A stretch of DNA of 51,298 bases, from contig JAIUMY010000010.1 in NCBI GenBank assembly GCA_022565335.1, forward strand, positions 1 through 51,298, in the 5' to 3' direction. The notes below the pieces were generated by a model. That model searched no databases, was not told where the DNA came from, and worked only from the letters and a program-made list of their open reading frames with translations. Every line of letters begins with the position of its first letter. The stretch's first letter is position 1. Origin of the DNA: Opitutales bacterium (GTDB lineage Bacteria > Verrucomicrobiota > Verrucomicrobiia > Opitutales > T3Sed10-336). Positions 35,336 through 44,235 of the stretch are shown in pieces. The translations under genes and the position numbers were made by a program.

Positions 35336-36646
35336 ATGGCCTCCTCTGACTCACAACCACTTCCCAACCCCAAAGAACTTCGGGGTATTTTGAAATACGT
35401 TCCTCTCTTCCAGGATCGCATCTTCGTCATTGCCTTGGACGGACGCATTGTGGACGACGAAAACCTCCCCAACCTTCTTCTCGACATCGCCGTTTTGCAA
35501 AGCCTTTCCATTCGGGTCGTTTTGGTTTTTGGGATCAGCGACCAACTGTCCATTGAGGCAACAAAACAAGAAATTTCGCCGAGCGACCTGCGGGGCTTTG
35601 GCCCCACCGATGCCCCAACTCTGTCCTGCGCCCGAAAAGCGGCCGCCACCCTCAGCCAATTTCTCATGGGAAAACTTACCCAGGCTGGTCTCAAGGCGGT
35701 TCTGACCAACGCTGTTACCCCAGTGCCCGTGGGAATCGTCAAAGGGATTGATCAATTACACACCGGGAAGGTTGGCCGGGTCGACCGTGCCCTCCTGCAA
35801 AACCTTTTGTCGCAAAAAGTGATTCCCCTTTTGTCGCCTCTCGCCTTTGACCGCGACGGCGTGGGTTGGCGATTAAATTCGGACCACTTGGCGACCGAAG
35901 TGGCTCTTGCCCTCGAAGCCGGGAAAATCCTTTTCCTTCAACCCGAAGCCGGACTTTTTCACGAAGAGGTCTTTTATCGGCAAATTTCGGTCGAAGAACT
36001 CAACAAAAAACTGGCAACCGCCCCCGAAGGATTCAGCGGAGCGGCCCTCAGCAAAGCAAAACACGCCGTTAGGGCCGTCCTCAATAATATCCCAAGAGCT
36101 CACCTGGTGGATGGAACCTTACACGAAGGCTTGCTGGCCGAAATTTTTTCCAGCGAAGGCGTCGGTACTCTCATTTACGGTAACGAATACCAACAAGTCC
36201 GGCCAGCCACTCGGCGGGACATTCGGACCCTCTATGAATTTACCCGCCAAGCAGTGAAACGGGAACAACTCGTTCACCGAACCCTGGCCCATATCGAAAA
36301 ATCCTTCAACCAGTATTATATTTTCGAAATTGATGAAACCCCGGTCGCCTGCGCCGCGCTGGAGATCTACCCGGATGGCGACAGTGCGGAGCTTCTCTCC
36401 TTATACGTGCAACCGACTCACCAACATCTGGGAATCGGCCGAAAACTGGTTGAGTTTATCTGCCAGGAAGCCCGGCAAAAAGGAGCCCATCGCATTTTTG
36501 CCCTCTCCACCCAAAGCTTTTCCTTTTTCCGCAACGCCTGTGGCTTTTCCGAAAGCCCTTCCACCGAGCTTCCGGCGGCACGTCTGGATAGCCTGCGGGT
36601 AAGCGGACGAAATTCCCGCGTCATGGTGCGGGAACTCAACGCCTGA
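35336..36646 (+). CDS. argA: Amino-acid N-acetyltransferase (N-acetylglutamate synthase)
   Basis: About 436 residues. An amino-acid-kinase-like domain (about 1-280, LKYVPLFQDRIFVIALDGRIV, VLVFG, KVGRVDRALLQNLLSQKVIPLLSPLAFDRDG) is followed by a GNAT domain (about 290-436) with the acetyl-CoA motif QHLGIGRKLVEFICQEA. This is the ArgA layout, making N-acetylglutamate for arginine synthesis. An upstream ATG at 35306 overlaps the previous gene by 25 bp; 35336 leaves a five-bp gap and fits the family start better. No other arg genes are nearby. Confidence 0.9.
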   Translation: MASSDSQPLPNPKELRGILKYVPLFQDRIFVIALDGRIVDDENLPNLLLDIAVLQSLSIRVVLVFGISDQLSIEATKQEISPSDLRGFGPTDAPTLSCARKAAATLSQFLMGKLTQAGLKAVLTNAVTPVPVGIVKGIDQLHTGKVGRVDRALLQNLLSQKVIPLLSPLAFDRDGVGWRLNSDHLATEVALALEAGKILFLQPEAGLFHEEVFYRQISVEELNKKLATAPEGFSGAALSKAKHAVRAVLNNIPRAHLVDGTLHEGLLAEIFSSEGVGTLIYGNEYQQVRPATRRDIRTLYEFTRQAVKREQLVHRTLAHIEKSFNQYYIFEIDETPVACAALEIYPDGDSAELLSLYVQPTHQHLGIGRKLVEFICQEARQKGAHRIFALSTQSFSFFRNACGFSESPSTELPAARLDSLRVSGRNSRVMVRELNA

Positions 36647-36664
36647 GTTTGATCGAAGGAAAGG

Positions 36665-37435
36665 ATGTTCACCGATCTTTCCACTACCGCCCTGGTCCTT
36701 CTTTTCCTGGGAGCTTTCACCATAGGGCTCTCCAAAACCGGCATTCCCGGGCTGGGGATTTTATTTGTGGGCATCTTCGCTCAGGTTTTGCCCCCACGGG
36801 AATCAGTGGGAGTCGTTTTACCTCTGCTCATCTGCGGGGACATCGCCGCTTTGATTCTTTACCGGCGAAATGTTCGCTGGAAAATGATCTGGCGTTTATT
36901 CCCCTGCACCGCCCTGGGGGTGATCATCGGAACCTTAACGCTGGGAGTGGCCAGCGATAGTGTAATCGCCAGGCTTATCGGAGCTATCCTTGCCGTTTTG
37001 TTATTCTTGCACCTGCGTGGCAAATGGCGCCAAGCCCACTCCCCCCAAGAGGGTGAAACCCCACCCGCCAAAGCAGGCCGCTGGTGGTTTTCTGGTGGCA
37101 CTGGTCTCGCCGCCGGTTTCACCACCATGACCGCAAACGCCGCCGGACCGGTAATGATGCTCTACCTCATCTCCATGCGTATCCCCAAAAAGGATTTTTT
37201 CGGCACCGCCGCGATTTTTTTCTTTTTTCTGAATCTGTTCAAAGTTCCCTTTCATCTAGGCATCCAAACCATCAACGCCGAAACCCTTACTCTAAATCTT
37301 TACCTTTTCCCTGCGGTCTTTTTAGGCGCGGGCCTCGGGAGGGTAATCCTGCCCTACATTCGCCCCACATGGTTCGAATTTCTGGCCCTGTTTTTTACCG
37401 CCCTGGCCGCTCTGCGTCTCCTTGGCTGGGGTTAA
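36665..37435 (+). CDS. TSUP (TauE/SafE) family membrane transporter
   Basis: 256 residues with about eight hydrophobic segments. The family's paired motif occurs near the start (LFLGAFTIGLSKTGIPGLGIL) and in the second half (GGTGLAAGFTTMTANAAGPVMMLYLI). TSUP members move small organic or sulfur-containing anions across the inner membrane; the substrate here is not readable. It lies 18 bp after argA on the same strand. Confidence 0.9.
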   Translation: MFTDLSTTALVLLFLGAFTIGLSKTGIPGLGILFVGIFAQVLPPRESVGVVLPLLICGDIAALILYRRNVRWKMIWRLFPCTALGVIIGTLTLGVASDSVIARLIGAILAVLLFLHLRGKWRQAHSPQEGETPPAKAGRWWFSGGTGLAAGFTTMTANAAGPVMMLYLISMRIPKKDFFGTAAIFFFFLNLFKVPFHLGIQTINAETLTLNLYLFPAVFLGAGLGRVILPYIRPTWFEFLALFFTALAALRLLGWG

Positions 37436-37510
37436 CCCAGAGACCGCCGGGCAAGTGAATAATAATCAGCCTTGCCGTCACCAGAATTTCCGACAAGAAA
37501 ATAGAGTGAC

Positions 37511-38551
37511 GTGAGTTCTCCCGATGCCAACTACTTCCAAGATGTTCTGAACGAACCGGTTTCCAATGCGGAAGCCGCTTTGCGCCCACATCACTTTGAT
37601 GATTTCACCGGCCAACGTAAAACCATCGAACGTTTGAAGATCATGGTCGGGGCCGCCAAAAGACGCAATGATCCCTTAAGCCATATCCTGCTCAGCGGCC
37701 CCCCGGGCCTGGGGAAAACCACGCTGGCCCTCATTCTTGGCGCTGAAATGGGCAAAAATGTCCGCATCACCTCCGGGCCCGTCATCGAAAAAGCCGGCGA
37801 CTTGGCCGGGCAGCTGACGAACCTGGAAGAAGGTGATATCCTTTTTATCGACGAGATCCACCGACTCTCCAAAACTGTCGAGGAATACCTCTACTCGGCC
37901 ATGGAGGACTTCCATATCGACATCATGATCGACCAGGGGCCCAACGCCCGCAGCGTGCGTCTGGGCCTGCAAAAGTTTACCCTCGTCGGGGCAACCACCC
38001 GCAGCGGCCTTCTCACCGCCCCGCTCCGATCTCGCTTTACCCTGCAAACGCGGCTCGACTATTACAACAAAGCCGATTTGATCACCATTGTTCTGCGCAC
38101 CTGCGAATTACTGGAAGTCGAAATCGAACCCGACGGCGCCGCGGAGATTGCCGGTCGTGCGCGCGGTACTCCCCGAATCGTAAACAACCTCGTGAGCTTC
38201 GTGCGGGATTTTTCCGAGGAACGGGGATTTGGGAAAATCACCAAAGAATCCGCTCAGCAAGCGCTTGAGCTGCTGGAAATTGATGCCCACGGACTCGATG
38301 AGATGGACAAACGGATTCTCCGTGTAATGGCCGAGAATTACGGCGGCGGACCGGTGGGCATTTCCACCATCGCCATCGCCGTAGGCGAGGAAGCCGAAAC
38401 TATCGGCGAGGTACACGAACCCTTTCTGATCCAGGAAGGATTCCTGAAACGTACCGCCCAAGGCAGAATGTTGGCGGACAAAGGTTATGCGGTCATTGGG
38501 ATCAAACCAAATCGCCCCAACGACCAACAAGGACGGCTCTTCGAGGAATAG
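37511..38551 (+). CDS. ruvB: Holliday junction ATP-dependent DNA helicase RuvB
   Basis: 346 residues with GTG start. AAA+ motor that drives branch migration with RuvA. Walker A GPPGLGKTT, Walker B DILFIDEIHR, sensor 1 LVGATTRSG, arginine finger in PLRSRF, sensor 2 GTPRIVNN, and the winged-helix end GGPVGISTIAIAVGEEAETIGEVHEPFLIQEGFLKRTAQGR. ruvA and ruvC are not adjacent. It is 75 bp after the transporter, in a gap where I see nothing notable. Confidence 0.98.
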   Translation: MSSPDANYFQDVLNEPVSNAEAALRPHHFDDFTGQRKTIERLKIMVGAAKRRNDPLSHILLSGPPGLGKTTLALILGAEMGKNVRITSGPVIEKAGDLAGQLTNLEEGDILFIDEIHRLSKTVEEYLYSAMEDFHIDIMIDQGPNARSVRLGLQKFTLVGATTRSGLLTAPLRSRFTLQTRLDYYNKADLITIVLRTCELLEVEIEPDGAAEIAGRARGTPRIVNNLVSFVRDFSEERGFGKITKESAQQALELLEIDAHGLDEMDKRILRVMAENYGGGPVGISTIAIAVGEEAETIGEVHEPFLIQEGFLKRTAQGRMLADKGYAVIGIKPNRPNDQQGRLFEE

Positions 38552-39128
38552 GACCAAAGGCTACATTCCCTATCCTTGGGGAGCCGATTAGGCGACCTTC
38601 GAATAGGTAAGGATTTCGCAATCTGAAAACTAGGGATCCAACCCTTGCCGGAGGGGCAAGCTCCGTCCTGGTCTGAGCTCGTCGAACGACCTTGACCTCA
38701 AAGGCCGGAAAACCACCGACCCTCCAACAACCAGTCGTTGGACAAACCGGAACTCCCGCCTCCTCGTGGTCCAAAATCTCACGATTTCGGCTACCGGCGC
38801 AAAGGCCGGTTTTTCTTTTCATTTCCGGGATGGTGTCATTTTTTGTTTCACCGCTCAAGGATACTACAAGCAACAAGCCTAAAACACAACCTTTTGCAAA
38901 ACGTCGACTTTTACATTTCCCCATCCCTTTTTTGGAAGGGACGAGTCAAGAGTCCGTAGTCCCGGTGCTTCAGCATGGGATCTCGACAGGCACAATAAAC
39001 GCCCATTCTTTCCGGGAATCCCCAACGACGGGAAGAACACACCACCAACCTCACGCTTACTCCCGCCAAAGAATCAAGTTCCGCCCCCAGCGGAGCTGGA
39101 ATATAAGGTCAAGCGACTCCCGGGGTTG
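38552..39128. other. Noncoding stretch after ruvB
   Basis: No credible gene. It holds an inverted pair around CTTGCCGGAGGGGCAAG (38643-38659), a GGTCTGAGCTCGTCGAACGACC segment with partial self-complementarity (38670-38691), and a rho-independent terminator (38793-38819). The reading frames seen here change composition and lack starts with ribosome binding sites. Confidence 0.55.
38793..38819 (+). terminator. Candidate rho-independent terminator
   Basis: ACCGGC (38793-38798), loop GCAAAG, GCCGGT (38805-38810), then TTTTCTTTT. It lies about 240 bp beyond the ruvB stop codon on the plus strand, so it may end the argA-ruvB transcript or a short RNA encoded between 38560 and 38790. Confidence 0.6.
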
Positions 39129-39370
39129 GAGTGTTCCGCGCAGCCGCAAAAATTGAGCTTGCGAAATCCCGCCGGAGGGAAATGAACAAAGCGAATCGGG
39201 AGCGGCCGCGCGGTGTGGTGGGGGCGTGATTTACGTCCCGGCTTGAAGCCCTCAGCGCAGGGACGCGAGGTCCCCGCTTGAGCCAACCGCGAACGGGGGC
39301 CTTGCGCTATTCTGTTAAGCCCCAGCGAAAGCCCGCTTAGCGGGGAGCGCAATACTTCGGCAAACTGAAA
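39129..39370. repeat. Dispersed repeat, copy B
   Basis: Positions 39201-39307 correspond to 2-111 at the left edge. After CCTTGCGC the copy departs from copy A into a short hairpin-forming stretch (CCCCAGCG ... TAGCGGGG, about 39320-39344) and then resumes with GAGCGCAATACTTCGG, similar to GAGCGCAACACTCCGG of copy A. At 39129-39143 a 15-base segment is an inverted copy (14/15) of 39750-39764. Confidence 0.65.
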
Positions 39371-39408
39371 TGTCGCCCCTTTTCGACAGCGAGCGGGGAC
39401 CCCGCTTG

Positions 39409-39737
39409 GCGCATATGGGTCAACCTAAAAGATAGATCGGGCTTTCAGCCCTTCTTTCGTAGCGAAGCGCTTTTGGACACGTGCCCCGCCCAGCGGTGAT
39501 TCCTGTCCTTGAGAATGGGAGCGATGGTACATCCCCGGAAAACTCTCCCACCAATCAGGTCGCCTGGTCGGCGCCCCAAGGACAGGACGGAGGCGGAGAG
39601 GGCGAAGCAATGTCCTTGCTCCTTATTATTCTCACCTCCCAAAGAACAGGCGGGATCCTCGGCGAAAGCGGGCCCAAAGGCCTGAAGGCCCGACCTATTC
39701 CGTAGCATCCAAAGGCCTTAGGTTGACGCATATGCGC
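39409..39737. mobile_element. MITE-like noncoding element with nested inverted repeats
   Basis: Ends: GCGCATATGGGTCAACCTAA (39409-39428) and, inverted, GCGCATATGCGTCAACCTAA (39718-39737), 19 of 20 identical. Inside, TCCTGTCCTTG (39501-39511) pairs with CAAGGACAGGA (39577-39587). CCCGCCCAGCG (39485-39495) also pairs with CGCTGGGCGGG (39735-39745). Short GGGCTTTCAGCCC and GGGCCTTCAGGCC palindromes flank the core. No transposase is encoded. It looks like a non-autonomous element or a structured RNA repeat of the GGGCTGAAAGCCC kind common in PVC genomes. The name is an inference from structure. Confidence 0.6.
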
Positions 39738-39740
39738 TGG

Positions 39741-39815
39741 GCGGGAACCCTGCGCGCAACACTCGCGAGGTCTCGGAAACACCTTGGTCTCACACCCGAA
39801 CTACACAAGCCTTGG
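39741..39815. repeat. Dispersed repeat, distal half (copy C)
   Basis: CTGCGCGCAACACTCGCGAGG, CGGAAACACC, CTCACAC and ACACAAGC follow the same order as 116-163 of copy A. In copy A this half follows the first half directly, so the element at 39409-39737 with its surroundings separates two halves of one repeat, or two partial copies lie side by side. Confidence 0.6.
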
Positions 39816-39862
39816 CAAAGTTTCGGGAACAAGTCTTAGGTCTGATTCTCTTTCCAAAACAT

Positions 39863-39893
39863 AAAAAAACCCGCATCCCAAGGGATGCGGGTT
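39863..39893 (-). terminator. Rho-independent terminator of the TorF-family porin gene
   Basis: A twelve-base-pair stem, AACCCGCATCCC (39868-39879) with GGGATGCGGGTT (39882-39893), leads on the minus strand into seven U residues (39863-39869). It lies 23 bp beyond the stop codon. Confidence 0.92.
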
Positions 39894-39915
39894 CTGAAAT
39901 AAGATTCAGCGTGGA

Positions 39916-40665
39916 TTAGAATCCAGCGGAGAACTTAGCTCCCCACCAGAACAATTCACGACCACTGCTTCCACCAGCAATAGCGTTGCGGACGGCGGTT
40001 CCGTCATCACTGCTGCCGATGCGCTGGGTGGTCAAACGGGGACCAACCGAAAAGGATGCGTTGTCGCTCAGATCGAAAACGAGGTCAGCATACAATTCGA
40101 GGTAGTAGTGATTGAATTCACCTGCGCCTCCGCCTGCCATATCGTCGGTCCAGCGCTGGTAACCAAGATTACCAGAAAGTTCCAAAGCAAAATCTTGCTC
40201 GAGAGGCACTTCATAGGAGCCAGACAATTCGAATGTCCATACTTCAAGATCCAAATCATAGAAGATGTAAGCCGAAGGATCGCCAATGAAATCAAAAGAG
40301 GCTCCACCGTAGATTTCAAAGGTGGATTCGTCATCACCACTGTAGTAGTAGTAAGTAGCACCGAAATCCAAATCGATCATTTCATCGAGGGGGAAAGTGT
40401 AACCGGCATAGAAATCGGTTTCACGACCACCACGTTCACGGCTGCTGATTCCATAGGAACCCCAGACACCAGCATAAAGTCCGTCCAATTCCAGTTCAAC
40501 ACCGGGTTGGATAACTTGCTGGTCCAATTTAACCGCACGGAAGACATACTCGGACTCGTAACCGAAATCAACGGTCACGGAGAGATCGTCCAAAGGCATA
40601 GCTGCCTTCAGAGTGGAAGCAGCGGCAACCGCTGCAACGCCTAAAGCAATACTTGTTTTTTTCAT
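39916..40665 (-). CDS. TorF family putative porin
   Basis: 249 residues from MKKTSIALGVAAVAAASTLKA (signal peptide, cleavage near AAA/KAA). The mature part alternates polar and aromatic residues as in an outer-membrane beta-barrel, and GYESEYVFRAVKLDQQVIQPGVELELDGLYAGVWGSYG is the hallmark of the TorF family. It ends with Phe (KFSAGF), as barrels do. The open frame continues to 40839 but the signal peptide and a promoter place the start at 40665. Substrate unknown. It has its own promoter and terminator, which suggests a highly expressed single-gene unit. Confidence 0.88.
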   Translation of the reverse strand: MKKTSIALGVAAVAAASTLKAAMPLDDLSVTVDFGYESEYVFRAVKLDQQVIQPGVELELDGLYAGVWGSYGISSRERGGRETDFYAGYTFPLDEMIDLDFGATYYYYSGDDESTFEIYGGASFDFIGDPSAYIFYDLDLEVWTFELSGSYEVPLEQDFALELSGNLGYQRWTDDMAGGGAGEFNHYYLELYADLVFDLSDNASFSVGPRLTTQRIGSSDDGTAVRNAIAGGSSGRELFWWGAKFSAGF

Positions 40666-40731
40666 AATGTGTTTGTTTTGTAGGTTTGTTTGTGTGTGTT
40701 TTCTAAGGCCTGTGAAGCCAAAGATAGAAAA

Positions 40732-40760
40732 TTTAAAGCACGTCTTATTCCGTTTAGCAA
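40732..40760 (-). promoter_or_regulatory. Candidate sigma-70 promoter of the porin gene
   Basis: On the minus strand TTGCTA (40755-40760), a 17-base spacer and TTTAAA (40732-40737). This gives a leader of about 60 bases, rich in ACAAAC repeats, before the ATG at 40665. Confidence 0.5.
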
Positions 40761-40804
40761 GAAAAAACGAATAAAACTGTGAGAATTCGGAAACTTTTTC
40801 TTTT

Positions 40805-41974
40805 TTACTTGGTTTCAGCCTTTTGAAGCCTTTCACCATTCAGTTTTAAAAGCAAACTGCCCAGTTTTTGCTCATCCCATTCCCCTCGACTGGTCAAAAG
40901 AATACTCCTTCCCCCCAATTCTTTTGGAGCCACGCTGACTACAGTCCGAAATTCTTGCTTTCCGGAGAGATGCACTCCTCGCAGCGCCTTCACAAAACGG
41001 GCCCCAGGCAAGATTTTTTCCTTACGCACTAATGGCAGAGGACTTCCATCAGACCCTGACGGCATCACAAAATACTTTCCATCCTCACTGTAGGCGGCAT
41101 AAATTCGGTCCGGCGGCCAGGCACTGGCCCCGGTAAGTAGAAACCTTTCCTGGCTCACTTTTTGCACATGAGGGAATACCCACGGAACCGTGGACCCCTC
41201 CCGGATATCCCATAATCTTCGATCCTCATGCCGCCGAAAAACCCAGGGGCCTTCCCAATTCTCGGCCTCGGCAACCAAAATCCGGGGAACCACTAATCGC
41301 CCACCCCGTTGCCAGTCCGCAAACTCTTCGGGTTCAGTCAACCCATGCAGATACAATCGCTTCCGCCCATCTTCCAGCTCAACCACCCCGCCTCCTTCGG
41401 CGCGGACCGTCAAACCTTCCCGCCAGGCCGCTTCAATAAATTCCTGCGGCTCCCCCTTCGGCAGGCCCAAAGACTCCCACTCCCCACCGGGATTTCGGCG
41501 AAACAACCAAGGCACCAACTCACTCCGGCCCCCCTTGTAACGCGGGCCAATCGCCCCCAGAACAATCTCCTCTCCACCCACTCCAACAAAGCCCGCCGTT
41601 CGGGTGAGAATCGGTTCCGCCAAACCATCCAAATCTCTTCCATACCCCTCCACCAAACGGGTATCAAAGAGCGGCGGAACCCTTTTCCACGAATCATCCT
41701 GATAGGGAAGTTGTATCATACTATTGCGTTCCCCGCTGGCCACCGCGCTGAACCACAACCGCAAATCACCCTCGGAGGAGCCGGTTAGGTTAAAATAACT
41801 GACCGCAAGGTCCAAAGGCTCCCACCCCTGCCAACCGCCAATCGGATGCTCTCCTTCCACCACGACCATCGGACCGATCTCCTCCAGAGCATCCCCTCTT
41901 ACCCAAGTGATAATAACCACCAAAATCAAAAAACTTAAAACTACCCCGCCCCTCACTTTATATCCCTCCACCAC
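40805..41974 (-). CDS. Unrecognised exported or membrane-anchored protein, 389 aa
   Basis: An N-terminal hydrophobic segment (VVLSFLILVVIITWVRG, about 10-27) acts as signal or anchor; the rest is Trp/Gly-rich. Repeated strand-turn patterns such as GPWVFRRHEDRRLWDIREGSTVPWVFPHVQKV and DRIYAAYSEDGKYFVMPSG suggest a beta-propeller, perhaps of the kind found in glycoside hydrolases, but no catalytic signature can be assigned. The start overlaps the end of the NYN-domain gene by 22 bp, so the two are probably translated from one transcript. Confidence 0.65.
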   Translation of the reverse strand: MVEGYKVRGGVVLSFLILVVIITWVRGDALEEIGPMVVVEGEHPIGGWQGWEPLDLAVSYFNLTGSSEGDLRLWFSAVASGERNSMIQLPYQDDSWKRVPPLFDTRLVEGYGRDLDGLAEPILTRTAGFVGVGGEEIVLGAIGPRYKGGRSELVPWLFRRNPGGEWESLGLPKGEPQEFIEAAWREGLTVRAEGGGVVELEDGRKRLYLHGLTEPEEFADWQRGGRLVVPRILVAEAENWEGPWVFRRHEDRRLWDIREGSTVPWVFPHVQKVSQERFLLTGASAWPPDRIYAAYSEDGKYFVMPSGSDGSPLPLVRKEKILPGARFVKALRGVHLSGKQEFRTVVSVAPKELGGRSILLTSRGEWDEQKLGSLLLKLNGERLQKAETK

Positions 41975-42432
41975 TCATGGCTTTCCTGTCTTCTCTTTTG
42001 CAGTTCTCCGGCAAGACGGCCTTCCGCTTGCCGCACCCAGGCGGCCAGGTCCTCCGGACTCATCACCGTCGCCCCCGCTACCTGAAGAGTTTCCCTCTCC
42101 AATGAATCTTGCGTGATAACCAGACACTGCGATGGATCTCCTGCTCCGGAAACCAACTGCTCGATCACCGCGTCAGCGGACAATCCGGAGGGCGAATACA
42201 GAAAAGAAAACGTCAGATCCTCATAAGGTCGTTCAAGCTCCACCTTCTCCCCCTTGCCATCAAAGACCAAGGTTACCCGAAGCCCTTCCCGGTCATGCAG
42301 AACCCTCACTTCCGCCGCCAAATAATCCCGCGCGGCCGCCAATTGCCCCCGGCGCAAAAAGGCCTTTCCCCGGGGCCACTGGTGCAGGACATTGTACCCA
42401 TCCACCAACAAATGTCGTTGCCCCGCCGTCAT
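41953..42432 (-). CDS. NYN domain protein (YacP/Rae1-like ribonuclease)
   Basis: 159 residues. LLVDGYNVLHQWP carries the first acidic position of the PIN-like NYN fold; RVTLVFDGKGEKVE the second, and the segment LSADAVIEQLVSGAGDPSQCLVITQDSLERE the third and fourth. YacP/Rae1 proteins cleave mRNA on the ribosome in Bacillus; a similar role here is an inference. It lies 11 bp after prfA, in keeping with a translation link. Confidence 0.85.
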   Translation of the reverse strand: MTAGQRHLLVDGYNVLHQWPRGKAFLRRGQLAAARDYLAAEVRVLHDREGLRVTLVFDGKGEKVELERPYEDLTFSFLYSPSGLSADAVIEQLVSGAGDPSQCLVITQDSLERETLQVAGATVMSPEDLAAWVRQAEGRLAGELQKRRQESHEWWRDIK

Positions 42433-42443
42433 GACCCTACTCC

Positions 42444-43559
42444 TTACCGCCCGGCAGAGCCTCCGGCAAAGCGTATTTCCCCGGACAACAATTCTTCGAT
42501 CTTTTCCTGATACCGCGTTTCCTGCAAGGCCTCCAGAAGCTCATCGACCTCCCCCTCCATAATCTGCGGCAAGGACTGTAAATTGAGTCCAATCCGATGG
42601 TCGGTCACGCGGCTCTGGGGATAATTGTAGGTTCGAATTCGCTCCGACCGATCCCCCGTTCCCACTTGGCTTTTGCGGTTAGCCGCATACTTGGCTCGCT
42701 CTTCTTCCTCCTTTTTTTGGAGCAATCGGGAACGCAAAACAGTCATCGCCTTGGCCCGGTTCTTTATTTGCGAGCGCTCATCCGCACACTGCACGATCAT
42801 TCCTGTCGGTTTGTGCAAAATTTGCACCGCCGAATCGGTCGTATTTACATGCTGGCCCCCAGCGCCGCTGGCCCGACAGGTTGTAATTTCCAGCTCCTCG
42901 GGATTCACCTCCACATCAACTTCCTCCGCTTCCGGCAGGACGGCCACCGTGACCGTCGAGGTATGGATCCGCCCCCCAGCCTCGGTTACCGGTATCCGCT
43001 GCACCCGATGGACCCCCGATTCAAACTTAAGCAACTTATAGACATCTTCCCCGGTAATCCGGAAAACCACTTCCTTGAAACCACCGCACTCACTTTCACT
43101 GAAACTCATCGTCTCCACGCGAAACCCTTTGTTTTCCGCCCAGCGCAAATACATACGGTACAAATCCCCGGCAAACAAACTGGCTTCATCGCCCCCCGCT
43201 CCCGCGCGGATCTCCACGATGGTATTGCGCGAATCCGTTTCCTCAGGAGGAATCATCAGCCGGAGAATCTGCTTCTCCTTGCGCTCCCGCTCCTCTTCCA
43301 ATTCCGGAATTTCTCCCTCCGCCATCTCCCGGATTTCGGGATCCTCTCCCGCTTCCGCAAGCAATTGCCGGTTATCCGCCAATTGCTGATCTATCCGCCC
43401 GAGATCATCATAAAGGGCCAAAAGCTTACCTATCATGGTGTGCTCTTTGGTCAATCGGGTCGCCTCGCGCTGATCCTGAAAAAAATCCGGACGCGTCATC
43501 TGCGCGTCGATTTCCCGATATCGTCGCCGATAGGGCTCTATGGAAGGAAGATTAGCCAT
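42444..43559 (-). CDS. prfA: Peptide chain release factor 1
   Basis: 371 residues from [18 protein letters not shown]. Recognises UAA and UAG and triggers peptide release. GGQ is visible in [48 protein letters not shown] is the RF1 form (RF2 has a different sequence here). The frame reaches 43589, but the stretch before M11 is hydrophobic (FFTDSFFFF) and not conserved, so 43559 is the chosen start. prmC, the GGQ methylase gene often next door, is absent. Confidence 0.95.
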   Translation of the reverse strand: MANLPSIEPYRRRYREIDAQMTRPDFFQDQREATRLTKEHTMIGKLLALYDDLGRIDQQLADNRQLLAEAGEDPEIREMAEGEIPELEEERERKEKQILRLMIPPEETDSRNTIVEIRAGAGGDEASLFAGDLYRMYLRWAENKGFRVETMSFSESECGGFKEVVFRITGEDVYKLLKFESGVHRVQRIPVTEAGGRIHTSTVTVAVLPEAEEVDVEVNPEELEITTCRASGAGGQHVNTTDSAVQILHKPTGMIVQCADERSQIKNRAKAMTVLRSRLLQKKEEEERAKYAANRKSQVGTGDRSERIRTYNYPQSRVTDHRIGLNLQSLPQIMEGEVDELLEALQETRYQEKIEELLSGEIRFAGGSAGR

Positions 43560-43640
43560 GAAAAAGAAGAAACTATCAGTAAAAAACATTTTTTCCCAAA
43601 GAACAAGCCTGCAAGCAGACCGGGGGAGAACAAAAGGCCC

Positions 43641-43669
43641 TTGACCTTATTCTTTTTTCTTATTATAAA
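43641..43669 (+). promoter_or_regulatory. Strong sigma-70 promoter of the hydrogenase operon
   Basis: TTGACC (43641-43646), a spacer of exactly 17 bases and TATAAA (43664-43669). This is the best match to a housekeeping promoter in the window and lies 45 bp before the ATG of the first hydrogenase gene. No obvious operator palindrome overlaps it. Confidence 0.75.
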
Positions 43670-43713
43670 ATTCTCCAGAATTATTCTTTCTAATCCCCGA
43701 ACCCCACAATCCC

Positions 43714-44235
43714 ATGGAAGCTGCGACCCTACCCCCGCTGGAGGAGATGGACGAAACCACCCGCGACGAAATTGAAACCTCGGTCGCCAAATGGAAAGAC
43801 GCTGAAGGCAACCTGATCATGATTCTGCATGAAATCCAGAACCGTCATGGCTATGTTCCCCGCGCCTCCAGCCTCCTTCTCGCCAGAGAAATGAATATCC
43901 CCCTCGCGCGGATATATGAAGTCCTCACCTTCTACCACTACTTCCGCCTGGTTCCCCAAGGCGACCACAACATCACCGTCTGCAATGGCACCGCCTGCTA
44001 CCTGAAGGGGTCAGGACGCCTTTTGAGCGAACTGGAAAAACAACTCGGCATCAAAGACGGGGAAACCACCGAGGACCGCATGTTTCACCTCGAAACCGTC
44101 CGGTGCATCGGTTGCTGCGGGATGGCCCCCGCCTTGGTTGTGGACAAAAAGACCATCGGCAAAAACAGCCCGATGGATATCCCCCCCATTTTGGAAAAAA
44201 TCCGCCAACAGGAGAAAACACATGAAGACCAATGA
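43714..44235 (+). CDS. NuoE-like [2Fe-2S] subunit of NAD-linked [FeFe] hydrogenase (HydC/HndA-type)
   Basis: 173 residues. A helical N-terminal part is followed by a thioredoxin-like domain whose four cluster cysteines are present: C90 and C95 (VCNGTACYLKGS) and C131 and C135 (CIGCCGMAP). In complex I and in bifurcating hydrogenases this subunit passes electrons between NADH/FMN and the hydrogenase. It opens a three-gene operon and overlaps the next gene by 14 bp. No clear ribosome binding site precedes the ATG. Confidence 0.92.
   Translation: MEAATLPPLEEMDETTRDEIETSVAKWKDAEGNLIMILHEIQNRHGYVPRASSLLLAREMNIPLARIYEVLTFYHYFRLVPQGDHNITVCNGTACYLKGSGRLLSELEKQLGIKDGETTEDRMFHLETVRCIGCCGMAPALVVDKKTIGKNSPMDIPPILEKIRQQEKTHEDQ

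Noticed and set aside
38670-38691. Possible tRNA or small RNA remnant after ruvB
   Set aside because: Only partial self-complementarity; no cloverleaf can be drawn.
38692-39156. 154-residue frame after ruvB
   Set aside because: Crosses a terminator and repeat sequence, with no ribosome binding site or domain.
42597-43775. 392-residue plus-strand frame
   Set aside because: Antisense to prfA and running into the hydrogenase promoter region.
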